A stretch of DNA of 64,000 bases. Source: Lumbricus terrestris. Taxonomy: Eukaryota > Annelida > Clitellata > Crassiclitellata > Lumbricidae. The stretch is taken from the NCBI GenBank assembly GCA_949752735.1, contig OX457038.1:63227970-63291969 (forward strand), given 5' to 3'. Within the stretch, counting starts at the first letter, position 1. Every line of letters starts with the position of its first letter. A program made the position numbers and the translations under genes. This document shows positions 13,136 to 36,137 of the stretch, in pieces. The notes under the pieces are model-generated. The model worked only from the letters and a program-made list of their open reading frames with translations. It made no database searches and was not told the origin of the DNA.

Positions 13136-14039
13136 CAGGGGTGTCAAACCTTTTTTTAGTGGCGGGCCAGTGTGAACATCTTCCAACAAGTGGCGGGCCA
13201 CGGCAGTGGCGAATCCAGAACGTTCGAAGGGGGGGGCAAAATTTTCGGTCTTGGGCCAGGATAAATTTAATCTTTAGTCGCCGGAAAAATCTGAAGACCT
13301 TTTTTTAGTCGTTTGTCCGATTTTCGGGCCCATTTTCCAGAAAACCAATACCATTTTCCCCATCAAGAACGTTGACTTTTAAAAAATAGTCATTCGGCCA
13401 AAAATTGTGGCAAAAATCCCATTTCCCAGAAAAAAGGCTACCATTTTCCCCCATCAAAAACGCTGATGACCTTTTTTTAGTCATCATAGACTACTTTTGT
13501 AAGGTCGGCCGAACTGATGGGTGGCGGGGAGTACGTCCACTTTCCACACCAAAATGGCTTGTGAGAAATAGATAATTTTCTAAATTGGCCGGATTGCCCC
13601 TCCTGGATCCGCCCTGGGCCAGGATGTCGAAGCTCCTGGGCAAAATTGGGTAGTGATCTGATCCAAATATGGCGAAAAGATCTTGATTCAATGTCCGCTT
13701 TTCGCTTCTTATTAAATCTTGACAACATTTTTAATATTATAAGACTTATATAAGTGTTTCGTAACTTTCATATTTTTTTAACAGACAACCAACCGGAAAC
13801 CATATGTACCGTATACACACTACACAAGTACACAAGTCCACAGTCTACTCAGAGCTGTGCGTCTGAGCAAAAGTGACGTCGGTTAGAAAAAACGTCCATG
13901 TGTTTGGCGCTGACTGTAACATATAAAAATGTGAACTTTTTTCTTCTAAATTTATAATCTTTAGGGAAGGCTCCGCGGGCCAGAAAAAAATCATCGGCGG
14001 GCCAGAAATGGCCCGCGGGCCAGCTCTTTGACACCCCTG
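13136..14039. mobile_element. hAT-family non-autonomous element, 904 bp
   Basis: TIRs CAGGGGTGTCAAAC and TTTGACACCCCTG (hAT-type CAGNGG ends), with GCGGGCCA subterminal repeats on both sides. Exact 8-bp TSD CCTTAGAG at 13128-13135 and 14040-14047. It splits the 86-bp satellite. No transposase frame was recognised. Confidence 0.9.
13204..13613. mobile_element. Possible nested CAGTGGCG-type element inside the hAT element
   Basis: CAGTGGCGAATCCAG on the left mirrors CTGGATCCGCCCTG on the right. The flanks GGCCACGG and GGCCAGGA match at only 6 of 8 positions. The interior repeats CATTTTCC and GACCTTTTTTTAGTC phrases of the family. Boundaries are approximate. Confidence 0.5.
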
Positions 14040-15154
14040 CCTTAGAGTGTCGCCTCCCAATTGCATACAATTTTTGGATTTGCACATTGCTGCCATAGGC
14101 CTACGTAGCATTTTAAGCTGTCATGATCTCAGTGTTCAATACTTCAATAAATGTCGCTCCCAATGCTTAATTTTTTTAATTTGCAGACTGTGATGGCGGC
14201 TTTTAAGTTGCCATCTTAGACGAATTTTCATTATAGATAAATAAGCTCAATGAATAACACTGTAGTAAATTATAATGATATTTATGAAATAATTATGAAA
14301 CATTGGGGCGATATAGGCATTTCCGCCACCCCATGCGCTTAGAAGCTGAAAGTTAATAATTCGAATTCTCCACAGAAACTCTCTGTGTAGGCATACCGTT
14401 AGCTGTTGACAACTCCTGCTGATGTCGATGCAACACTTCGCGAAATAAGAAAAACTTATAACACAGAAACAGTCAAATTCGGTTGTCTATGGTAGACCTA
14501 CATGTATAATGACTACCGTCTAGCTTCCTGCACTTATGGCTGCATCTCTATAGCATGGAAAGACTCGATCTGCTTTACATCAGAGCTGCTCTTATCCATT
14601 TCAGCGATATGCTGGTTGGGAATCTAATGCGAAACAGCTGTTATTAGCTTCATTACGCTTAGGCTACTTTTACAGAAGGGACCACTGTCCGAAGACTGGG
14701 GTAGGCTACACGTGCACAGCAAGACTAGTGTCAAACGGGTCGTTTGATTCTTGCTGCGCGACCTTCGCAATCATTAATTTTGTTGCCTTCATCACCTGCC
14801 AAGGGTGGGGCTTCGGCTTGGCTCCGTTAGTAAACGTGATTAGCGACAAAAGGTCAATCCCGAATGGGTGTGTTCCACCCTTGTATGCCAGGGACCTGAC
14901 TGACACTAATGTCTATGAGTTGTCCTGCTCCCTACCAAAAATAAGTGACATCAAGCGAACCGTGGGTTCGTTAGTCCAAGGTAATAATGTTTTTCGATAA
15001 TAAATGATGCACAAATAATAATTTTCGTATTCCAGGCCTTTATTTAATAGAAATTCACCAACCCCCCCAATTTACACCCGAAAAACGTCAAACCCCCACT
15101 TTCAGAAACCGTGGGAGAACGTTCTCCCAACCTCCCCATTGGTAGACGCCACTG

Positions 15155-15200
15155 GTAGTAGTAGTAGCAGTAGCAGTAGCAGTAGCAGTAGCAGCAGCAG
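15155..15200. repeat. (GTA/GCA)n microsatellite, right part
   Basis: Continuation of the GTA array interrupted by the 12082-15154 element, grading into AGCAGT repeats. Confidence 0.85.
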
Positions 15201-15639
15201 ACAAAAGTTTTGGAACATATGTGCATACATTCACAGGCCTACATTTGCACATATACATGATGCAACAAAACATACGTGGAGCTAATACATATAGGCTATT
15301 CTCGCGTAATTATGCAAACTTCACATTCATGCATATACACAAACACGCATTCATAGATAATTATGCATACAGCACACATTAATTATTATTATTATTATTC
15401 GCTTATTTATTTCCAAAAATGTCTATTGTCTTACTAATTAAACGCTCAAAACGGAAAATTAATCTTAACTGTGATGCTGTGAAAGCCTGCGATAAAATGA
15501 TTTGACGCCTAGACAAACAATCAGATTTAACTAAACTACAAAACGAAGTGCAAACTAGAGTATTGTTGTCGCTTAGGTGCTTTAAATGCGGTACCTGCAA
15601 GGCAAGCAACCGCCGAATGTACAATTATAGACTACAGGC

Positions 15640-15895
15640 CAGTGGCGTAGCCAGGAATTTCTGATGGGGGGGTTTCCGGCCTGGCCGGATACCTTTCCTG
15701 ACACCAACCCAACAGTATTACAGCAAATAAAAAGGGAATAAAGTAACAAAGGGAATATAGAGTAAGAAAAACAATTGTTACTACAAGCAATTGTTTTGGT
15801 TTTTCTTATTTAAGTGGATAAATAACCTTAATAAACTTTTTTCCTAAGCCAATGGGGGGGTTAAATCCCCGAAACCCACCTTGGCTACGCCACTG
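15640..15895. mobile_element. CAGTGGCGTAGCCA MITE (hAT-like), 256 bp
   Basis: TIRs CAGTGGCGTAGCCA and TGGCTACGCCACTG, with an exact 8-bp TSD CTACAGGC (15632-15639 and 15896-15903). No coding capacity. Confidence 0.92.
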
Positions 15896-16224
15896 CTACA
15901 GGCATTCCATACCGGTGGACGGCGGTGGTCCAACGCATTTAGATCTAATACCAAATGTCTAATATTTGTTCATGTCAAGCGCATAATGTAGGCTATGCTA
16001 AGAAATCGATCTTGCAATCTTGCTGATAAACTTCAACATGAGATTAGTGCGAAACATGAAAAATTAAATTTTGCAATTTGAAATCTCTTTTGTTTACAGC
16101 AGATCTGATTTTTAGAAGCTTGAGTGCAAGACCTCGAAGCTTGAGTGTTGAAGTCCACCGGGCTGCCGCGGGATTTATTGTGGGGGGTGGGGAGGGTTCA
16201 CCAAGTCCGATCGTGTATCCCAAT

Positions 16225-16620
16225 AATTATATGCACGAGGTCTTGCACTGGCTTCCTTTCCCACAGCGCATCTCATTTAGGATTGCATCTTTGGTGTGAC
16301 GATGCTTATCAGGCTCTTATCTCTGTGAGCTTTGCCTCCCCCTTTCCATTTGTATAGGCCGCCCCGTACTGCGCTCTGCTGTCCATGGTGACTTACTGGT
16401 TTCTTTCACTCGCTCTGCGACAATGCAGAGCCGTTAGTTCTCTGTGTTGGCCCAACAGCCTGAAATGGACTTCCCTTGACTATGCGACACCTCCCAAGCT
16501 GTTCTTGATTTCACAAACTGTTGAAGACTGTTTTTTCGCTTGATCTCGGCCGGGAGCGCCTCTGAGTAGGTACCTTGAAGGGGCGCTATATAAGTTACGA
16601 TTGATATATTGATTTAGAAC
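16225..16620 (+). mobile_element. LINE 3' end: reverse-transcriptase ORF C-terminus plus tail
   Basis: The translation of 16240-16320 reads close to LHWLPFPQRISFRIASL, the familiar C-terminal stretch of CR1/L2-type LINE reverse transcriptase ORFs (known as LHWLPV.RI..K). It is broken by stops and frameshifts. The 3' end has GGGAGCGCCTCTGAGTAGG, then CTTGAAGGGGCGCTATA and a TGATATATTGAT tail. The same tail terminates the SINE at 53183. Confidence 0.75.
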
Positions 16621-17921
16621 ACGTATAGCCTACAATACAGTATAATACAGGGACAACATAGACCCAATATATATGTTAATGAATGTATACTGATGCATAT
16701 CCGTTTATTTATATCTGCAACATAATAAACTTATAGGCTACTTATTCATCTGAGTTCCATTTGTGCATAATTATAACCTATTGTCCACTCCAGCTGCAGG
16801 AGTCTATTAATATTATGTGGATGTAAGCTTAACACTATAAAATTATGCAGTTGAAAATTATGCAGTTGAAAATTGCATTTAATGCTTACGAGAGGAAGTG
16901 AGTCTAGCCTACTTACGTATACGAATAAATATTATTTATGTGCAAGGGTCTCTTTTGTTTGTGTGGCATGCATCATATTTTACTGTCTGGAATGTACATC
17001 ATATAATTATATACATATAGGCCTATATGTAATATACATATTATATATAATATATTATCAGCCCTTATATATAATATACATAGTATTATGCTAATATTAT
17101 TTATATATATATATATATATATGTAAATGTAGGTCATAAAAGGCATGTATAGTGATTAAAATGAGGTCGTGTGTGAAGCATTGAGGAACGATGAGCACTT
17201 TGAGTTGTATATATATACTCACTATACGACCGATGAGCGCCAGAGGGCGGTTGCTGGAGGCGACCTGAAGGGTGAAGGATCGATTGACCCCCATTCAGCT
17301 GACAAAGTGTGACGATTGCCCCTCTTCTTCAAGAGTGAGGGTCTTTGTGTCTGAAGGGTCGGCACATTCTTCGGCATTTTCAATGGAGTAGATTGCGAAG
17401 GGGTAAACAAGCTGTTTTATAGCCCTCATGCTAACGGAACGGCGCCGGAGGGGAGGGAAGGAGGGTTTTGGGACGGGGTAGAGGCAAAGACCTCTTCAAA
17501 CTGTTGACAGTAGTGCCTAGGGTATCAACGACGCAGGTAGGAGTGAAGTTAATATTGATCTAGAGCCACGGTTTGCATTTCAATGTATTCTGCTTTGTGG
17601 ACTTATGTAGCGCAAGAGTTTTATTGACGAAGACCTGATCAGCGCACACGTCTAAAACGTAGGTAAGTTTGATGGCTAGCTACGATGGAAGTAGGTGAAG
17701 GCAGGACACAAACACTATATATGTTCTGTATCTGACCAACTCTCGGAAGAGAGTTATACAGTTTCTGCGCAGATCTTACTTACACTCAATAGGCTACTGA
17801 GCAGGGCTGTTTTAACAGAATTTTTAGAACTGCACGTCCTCTTCTTTCCTTTCTCATCTTCCATGGTAAATTACTCCCAATCTGAGGAAAATGACCTATT
17901 TCTTAATAGTTTTAACTGCAC

Positions 17922-18364
17922 TAGGGCTGCCAACCGTCCCGGATTCGCCGGGACAGTCCCGGAATCGGCCCTGTGCATCCCGTGTCCCGGATTGATCTCA
18001 AATTGTCCCGGAATTTGTGGTAGAGATGCACTTAACAAATGTTGTTACTTTGCACACTAAACTTGGCAAGTTGTGTGATGATTTTGCGTTCTGCGCTCTA
18101 TCAAACCTAACGTTGTTGGCTAAACATCAAATGTTGGACACCGCTGGGTTCAAGTCTTGAAAACTGTACAAGCCAGTGAAGCTGGCTTGTACAGTGTCCT
18201 ATGTAGTCCTACTGTTAGTCCATTCTGAGGACTAGCATTTTGAGAGATAACGTGCTGACTTCCATGCCTAGGCACTAGGCCTGCATGTGGACAGTGTAAA
18301 TTGGCATATGTGCCTAGTAACTGCAGGCGTCCCGGAATGGCAAAATCAAGAGTTGGCAGCCCTA
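17922..18364. mobile_element. hAT-like non-autonomous element, 443 bp
   Basis: TIRs TAGGGCTGCCAAC and GTTGGCAGCCCTA, with an exact 8-bp TSD AACTGCAC (17914-17921 and 18365-18372). CCCGGA repeats lie near both ends. No transposase. Confidence 0.92.
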
Positions 18365-18933
18365 AACTGCACGGAACGTGACAGAAGTGCTTCTACAACT
18401 GCACGAATCCATTTGGAACTATGATCTTTAAGAAATCACCTTAATTAATTGATTAACCTGCTCAGGAAGGGGAACTTATATATACTAACTCACGAGATAG
18501 ATGAATACATTTTCAATGGTTTAATACAGCTAACAACAAGTACACACAAGGATGCCCAAAGCTAATAATAAAAGAAGCCTATTACAATTGATCAGAAGTT
18601 ACCAAATTACCAATCTAACATTAACGAGTCTCTCTCCTAACTTAAATTATCTCCGCACCCCGAAATACATTCGACATTTCAGTTTTATAAGATAATCTGC
18701 AAAGGCAATAACCCTAAAGTCCCGCCTACGACTAATCAGCTTGTCCGAAGATAAGCTTCGGCCAATTAGAATGTTCGCTGCTAAGTTTGACATAAAACTG
18801 GCGTTATGATTAAAGAGTTCATGATACATACATACGATATTATATATATATTAACAACATTATTTTATATTATTATTATAGAACTGCACATTTTGTGTAG
18901 AACAATTGCACGTTAAAAAGTCCTGCAACTGAG

Positions 18934-19290
18934 CAGGGCCGTGTTTAACACAGGTCCATTCGGTGCGGTGCACCGAATGCCTCTGAGCAGAGAGTTTTGT
19001 TGCCATTGGCCAAATGTCTTTTGCGAGTCTCAGTGTTGCTTAAACCTTTTGTAAAATCAGTAAATGTTAGAAAACATCAATTTCACTAAGTTCACCGACG
19101 TTGCGTGCTTCCTTACTGATCGCCACAGCCGACAAACCACGTATAGGCCTACAGGCTATAACCTATTGAACAGCGGATTTTTTGTAAAATGACTACCAGT
19201 ACCAGGTAATCTTGTAAGACTGATGAGAGGCACTTTGCCCCTGCTGTAACACTTTGCACCGACATTCGAAGAACCTTAAACACGGCCCTG
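18934..19290. mobile_element. hAT-like non-autonomous element, 357 bp
   Basis: TIRs CAGGGCCGTGTTTAA and TTAAACACGGCCCTG. The flanking octamers CAACTGAG and CTACTGAG differ at one base. No coding capacity. Confidence 0.88.
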
Positions 19291-22200
19291 CTACTGAGGC
19301 AACAATCTCCAAGACAATCATAATCTGTGCGCGCTCTTCCTCCAACTTTTCTCCATAATTATATGTTTCTGTCCGCGTCAGTTCGAAACATAATAATTGA
19401 GTGAGTGAATGAGTGAGTGAGTAAGTGAGTGAGTGAGCGAGCGAATCAGCCAGTCAGTAAGTCAGCCAGCCAGCAAGCCAGCCAGTCAGTGAAGAATGAA
19501 AATCTCTATAGGTGGCATCTTGTGAAGTATAATATGGTAATCCATCTGTGCGCATTAATAAAACTTTACACAAACCTTTGAGCAAGGATGATTGTCTACC
19601 CTGCTGGTTTGATTAAATTCAGGTCTTACTTTGGAACCTAACTGTTAATCTACGTCTGTTGAACTCTGTTCACACCTTCGCTGTAGTATATTATTAGGCC
19701 TACCAACTCTGAATTAGCAGAGAATGTAAAGGGGATACGCTAGAGCGGCTAGACACACCTGCCTGCATATTTGACTGTCTGCTGCATTGATGTTGGTCTT
19801 AATTAAACGATGTTTATAACGAGTGCTTCCGACTTTAGGCGGTCTGGTCTCTAAGTGATGTGCATTAGTTTGCCCAGACGTAGAGATGTACGAGAGACGG
19901 AGAAAAGAGATTAAAACAGGGACAGAGGAAAAGAGATACACAATATACTGACGCAGACAAGCAGGCAGACGGACAGACAGATAGCCATGAAGCCTATAGT
20001 CTAGATGCAGTCAAACACTCAGACCAAAAGTTCCTTGTGGGTAATATCTAAAATTCTAAACCCCAATCTCATTTAAATCATTCCCCAACGAGCAACTGGT
20101 TTTGAGCCTCTGCTGTAATACAATAGAATAAAGTGCTATTCAGAGGTGTGTATATTTGTAGAAGGGGCTACCCTTTCTGCCTATCCGACCTCTCAATAGA
20201 GTATATAAATTCATTGTGTTGCCGCTTCTCTCAACTTCCATCCCCCTTTTCTTGTTTAGAGCATGCCAACCGTCTGGTAACGCTCCACTGAGCAGCGGAC
20301 TGCTGTTCAAGAGCAAAGGGCTGTAGTTCGAGTCTTCGACCGAGTTTCTGCCAAACCAATGTAGGCTACATGTAGTCGGCTGCAAATATCTCGGTCACTT
20401 GTTACCTCTTGGACTTTGTTCCTCTTTCCTATTTCTGCCACTCTTTCGGCAGCGGAACAAGCGTGACTTTCATTCTCCTAACTTCTCATTTTCAGACCAA
20501 TTGAAGTCGATCTGATCGTTTATATCATTTCAAGATGTCTTTTTGTCATTGATATATGGGGCCCACCTTAAAAACGAACACTGCACCTTTAACAAGCTCT
20601 ACGCTTCCACAAATCTTTATTTTGACCTGACCTCTTGCTGGTTCAACTCTAAGCGCCCCCTACCGTAAGTCTACATGTGGCTAACGGTCTTGCCTAGAAA
20701 CTGTTGAATTCAAAGTTCAAATGGAGCCTGGTCTTACCTGTCTTACGATTTTCTATTTGACTGAGCGCTTAAATATTAGCCTAGCTAGTTTAGATTTCCA
20801 CGACTTCACATTTGGGCGCTGTAAGATTGTGAGGATTATGTGATTTTTTTTCGCATGTCAGACTTTTTATCCTTCTCCTTGATGGTATGTCTGCTTCTGC
20901 CTATCTCTGTATGTCTGTTGGTCCGTGTAGGTCCATCTGTCTGTGTTAGCCTAATCTGTGCTTAGTAACGACATTTCTAATTGGGTTACAAAATGTCATT
21001 TCCAATCCAGAACATTGCATTTAATAATGAAATATTTTCAGTTCGGTGCATGTTTAGAGTCTAATTATTTGTTCCATTGGCTGCACAATGATATGATATT
21101 CTGATAATTATCTAGAGCCATTTCTTGAACCTGAGTCCAGTAGCCTGTAGCGCGAGGAGTAGGTCTATGGGTTTAGTCTTCACTAACACGGTTAGCCTAC
21201 TGTGTACTGTAGTGTGCAGATACATGTATCTTGAGCAAATCCTTCAATCAAAAATTGCCAGGATAGTCGCTATATAGATGTTATGCGAGCATAATTCTGT
21301 ATGGTCGTGTTTACACATCTGAACCTTGGAAGAACAATATCACAATATAATTGTACTGTATTTCATCATGTATCGCCTTTATCTCTCTGATTGCGTGCGT
21401 GCAGTGCCAATTGTTTTGAGCTGCGGCTTGAAAGTAGCACTGATTCTGATCACCTGTATACATGGTATAATACTTTGACAACACTGCACACTGCACAGCC
21501 GAACTTTATATTTAACGGTTGCGTGTGGCGTTCAATGAAGTGGCTGGTCGAGGACCTCCCTGCTGCGTCCGGTTGATATGATTGGCACCTTGGTCTTTTA
21601 GGGTCATGCTCTTGCTCGAGGCCACTGGTCAGCCTCACTACAACAGCTGCACTTCTAAAAGTAATAATGTCTGATCGATTCAAACACTTCTGTGGTGAAA
21701 ACGCATCTGCTTGCGGAATTCAAGTTGGCGGATTGGAGTTGTTGTTGAGGATAGATAGGGGTAGTCTAAGTGGTGCCCCACATCCCCTACATATAGACCC
21801 ATATAGATGCTTCTGTTGGCGCCTCTTAGCAAACGCGGCAATGACTTACCGAAAAGAATCCGTGAGAAAGTATGGGCGACGATGTGAAGGTATGGTCATT
21901 CGCATTCGTGACATTTCGTGTGCCGAGGTCAAGAAGAAAAAAGAAATTTTATTAGCAGCACTTCGTAGGCTTGCTCTTTGCCTGTCTGCATCACGTGGTT
22001 GAGCAATGAGCAACCGTTCGTCTGTATCTAAGTAATTATTTGTCGAAGGCTTGGTCTACAGTATGCATGTTGTGTCTGGACAGAGGCCATTGCTGCGTTT
22101 TGCCTTGACACCAGAAATTTAATGCCTGAGCAGTTTGGCTACATTGGTGTTAGAAATTTCTAGACGCTACTAGTAAGAACAAGACTGATTGCCTAGTTTC

Positions 22201-23768
22201 CGGACATTTATGGGCGAGACAAATTGTGCTTAAATGTATACCAGACAGTTGTGAGCGAGACTGACTACTCTTAGTTGCCAGAACGTTATGATCTTTCTGG
22301 CTACATAAAATAATGACTGATGTATCCGATCACTGCAGCATTTAAATAGTTTTGCCTCGAGGTGGTGATTCTAGGTCAATCAATTATTTGTCCATTATGG
22401 AAAATGGTCCACCATTACGGACAGCTGCCGTCGACAAGTGTGGTCTGGTTTCAACCCCCACCCCTCTACACGCCCATCAGAAAGGCTCGTGCCGACAAAT
22501 GCTTTGTCGGTCATCATCTATTTGGAATCACGCGATTCTGAGATTACAGATTGACAAGTATACACAATAGGTAGATTGCCTAGAGATGGACTGAAGAGAA
22601 TGAGACCTGAATAGGAATGATGCAAAAAATGTGAAAGTTTCAATGACCTGCCTGTTAAGCCTGGTAGAGGCTGTTATGAACTATTCGAACGCGGGACTTC
22701 GAATAGATCTACACGCCTGTCAGTCGCGTGTGCTGCCGTCCACTGTTGTTAGTATATCCTAGTCTCAGCTCTCAACTTCTCCGCGTGAGACTGCAAGTGC
22801 AGAACTTCGCAGACTCTCAGACTTTGCAAGGCTTCCTTCTGACTACCCTTCGGACAACTCTTGTGATTCTGCGCAGCGTGCTATAATTAATGAGCTGTTA
22901 TTCCCGAGCTTGGTTTTCGAGTGACGCCTTAGAAGTTCGGAGCAACGATTGCAACACGTAGCCTAACAGAGGAAATTTTCGTTATTAGGAGAACTTGAAT
23001 GTCGGTTAGGTTAGTAAAAGTCGTGTATTGTCTGCAGGTAGCCTACCATGATTCAGCGCTTTAAAATGCATGTATAGGTCTACACATAGAGGTAGGCTAT
23101 AATATAGGCAAACAATACTGCTCTTCAATTGTCTCAATTTAGTGTCTTACCATGACCGAAACCACGTAAAAGGTGGTCAGTATAATGATGATGTTTTTGT
23201 GCATTCTGATTATGGCACTATGCAAATAGGTCATACGATTAGGTCAGATTAAATTAGATCAGATTAGATTAGATTATGGAAGTCATTGAATAACTTGATG
23301 TTTTGAATTAAGTTTCCGTCTGGTTGTGAGCGACGTGTTTGAGAATTTTTCAAGTGAAATAAAAAACGATATATAATTTATTAGGGCAAAAATTATGTTA
23401 ATCTCATCTAATCATTATCATTATAATAGGCTATTATCTTATTCGATTCTATTCCGTTTCTGACCTCTAGCCTAATCTAATCATAATTCTCCTGTGATGC
23501 TATACGCCATTCTGCAGATCCAAGTTTACAGGATTCTTGGCGTATTTAAATTACATTCTGCTTCGAAAATAGTAAAGTTCTGATGAGTCGGATATGCTTG
23601 AATCACTTTAAGATGCAACAATTCAAAATCTAATAACAAGTCTTGTGTATTACATTGAAGATCTCTTCACATTCGGTGTCTAACACACGATTAGCTCCTC
23701 ATTATGAAGTTTACATCTTGCAGATGTTTAAAATAGTCAATAATTTCGTCAATAATTTTTCATCGCAG
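19291..23768. other. Intergenic stretch upstream of the TM-SH3 gene
   Basis: Contains a GAGT/CAGT tetranucleotide run near 19400-19490 but no reading frame I can assign. The 111-codon frame at 21667-22002 has no recognisable motif or supported splice sites. The 5' non-coding exon(s) and promoter of the gene starting at 23800 are expected here, because its first coding exon begins at a splice acceptor. Confidence 0.5.
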
Positions 23769-23799
23769 ATCATAATGAAATGCTGAGAAGAATCATCGA

Positions 23800-34431
<10,632 letters not shown>

Positions 34432-34618
34432 CCTGGTTGGAAAATCCTTCTTCACTCACTTGGTCCCTTGGAGACAAGAAACGTTGATGGAAGTTCAAGC
34501 TTTTGAAACACTCGACACTGGAATCAGGAAATTTCAGTTTCCATTTTAGAACGCAAAGGACAGTCATAGCCTATAATTTTAACGAATTTCAAGAGCGCAC
34601 ATTTCATATAGGCCCTAT

Positions 34619-34947
34619 AAGGCCGTAGCGGCATGGTGTTTTGGGTGTTTGAACACCTCCAAAATGAAAAATGTAAAAACAATATAAAGCATTTATTAGC
34701 GCATAATGTAAGAACTATATACAGTGTGCAATGTACTGGCAGCGCAGAAGATCGCGAGTTAAGAAAAAAGTCTGAAATTAGATCGTTTTTACACCGTAGT
34801 GAACAGTTCTCGGGCAAAAATCCTACGAAAAGCATGTGATAACTAAAAAGTCATCAGAAATTTCGACGACTAAAAAAAGTCGTCAGAAAATGTGGCCAAT
34901 TTTTTTTAAACACCCCCCCCAAATCAACAATGTAAGGCTACGGCCTT
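34619..34947. mobile_element. AAGGCCGTAGC MITE-like element
   Basis: Ends AAGGCCGTAGC and GCTACGGCCTT are inverted. The interior has ACTAAAAAAAGTCGTCAGAAA and a CACCCCCCCC run as in the CAGTGGCG group. TSD unclear. Confidence 0.6.
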
Positions 34948-35807
34948 GGATATAGCCTAGACTTTTATTTTACGTTGAAATGTTTTTAAACAAGACTGAA
35001 TCTCGCTGCAATGGAATAAATATTTATGACTGCAAGGGGCATCAGAAAGTCAAGTTATTTAGAAAATAGGCCTGTAATATATATTAGGCCTAGGCTATAT
35101 CGTGACTTTCTTCTCTTTATATTTTCGCATTGTTTTCTAAAGGTGCTGAGAAAGTTGACTGCTGCGATTTATGGTGTTGAGTTATGAAACGCTTCGCAAG
35201 ATATGAATATTTCTTTGATGCATTGATGACTGCAGGATTGCTTTTTACACTGCAATGTAATTTAAAAGTTTAAAAGTCTATTGTATTGTAGGCTATCTGA
35301 CTATTTATAAAGCGCTTCTCGCAGAAAGAGCCTTTCAGAAGCGTTCCCAGTGCGTTCAACCCCGAGAGAAAAGACAAGTTTTTAGACGAGAGAAAGATGA
35401 TGACAGACTATATACCAGAGAGAATGATAGAGTGGACTGATGGGGGAAGACCATTCTATAGGGAGGTTCCGATACAGGCAAATGATCTGGATTGAGACAT
35501 GGTGGTCCTGACTCGGGGGACAAATAGTCGAGACGATCAGAGGACCTAAGAAGACGCAGCGAAGTGGCAGAAGGGGGAACGAAGTATAAGATCACACAGA
35601 TACTTCGGAGCAAGACCCAATTGAGACTTAAGGACCAAAAAACAGGTCTAATATTATTAATATTAATGTAAAGTGTAAACTAAATGCTAATCGACTTCAC
35701 TTGGTGCAAATTCTGTGCAGTGCGCATTGAACAACTTTAATCAATAAAAAAATTCATAGTTGCATATATAGGGATATGTAAAAATTGATCTCATGTATGA
35801 ATAAAAC

Positions 35808-36137
35808 TTTAGAATTTTATATAATTGTTGAAAATGTGGTGACCTTCATTTTTGGTGAGTGGTTTAGATCATACTGTGATGAAGTTTTTCCTGCATGCAT
35901 GCATGGTGTTATTGCAAGATTGGTACAATATAATAATGTCACATTCTGAAGGTATAGGCCCTATTCAATTTTTGATCTTTATATAAGACCGCATTATATC
36001 AGAAAGTTTTCTTTAGTGGACCTTATATTAATGCGGTTCAATTGTACTTTCTTAATATTTGGCATAATCCTATGCCAGTATGATCTAAACCATGAATGAA
36101 GGTCACCACATTTTCAACAATTATATAAAATTCTAAA
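35808..36137. mobile_element. MITE with about 60-bp inverted repeats, 330 bp
   Basis: The left arm begins TTTAGAATTTTATATAATTG and continues GTTGAAAATGTGGTGACCTTC; the right arm carries the reverse complement, ending in ATATAAAATTCTAAA. The arms match nearly base for base for about 45 bp, then again at GGTTTAGATCATACT. No coding capacity. Confidence 0.75.

Larger units (their letters stand above)
12082..15154. mobile_element. Composite 3-kb element inserted in a GTA microsatellite
   Basis: Left end CAGTGGCGTCTACCCCCCCAC; right end inverted, GGTAGACGCCACTG. GTA repeats abut both ends (8-bp GTAGTAGT on each side, expected inside a microsatellite). The subterminal regions also mirror each other (GGGAGAAC near 12109 and GGGAGAACGTTCTCCC near 15112). 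The interior holds an 86-bp satellite, a hAT insertion at 13136-14039 and a possible further nested element. No transposase was recognised, so it is non-autonomous or its coding part is lost. Confidence 0.75.

Noticed and set aside
14728..15000. 90-codon plus-strand frame inside the 3-kb element
   Set aside because: No recognisable transposase or host motif; overlaps a similar-length antisense frame; too short to support.
21667..22002. 111-codon frame in the intergenic region
   Set aside because: No recognised domain or neighbouring exon with compatible splice sites.
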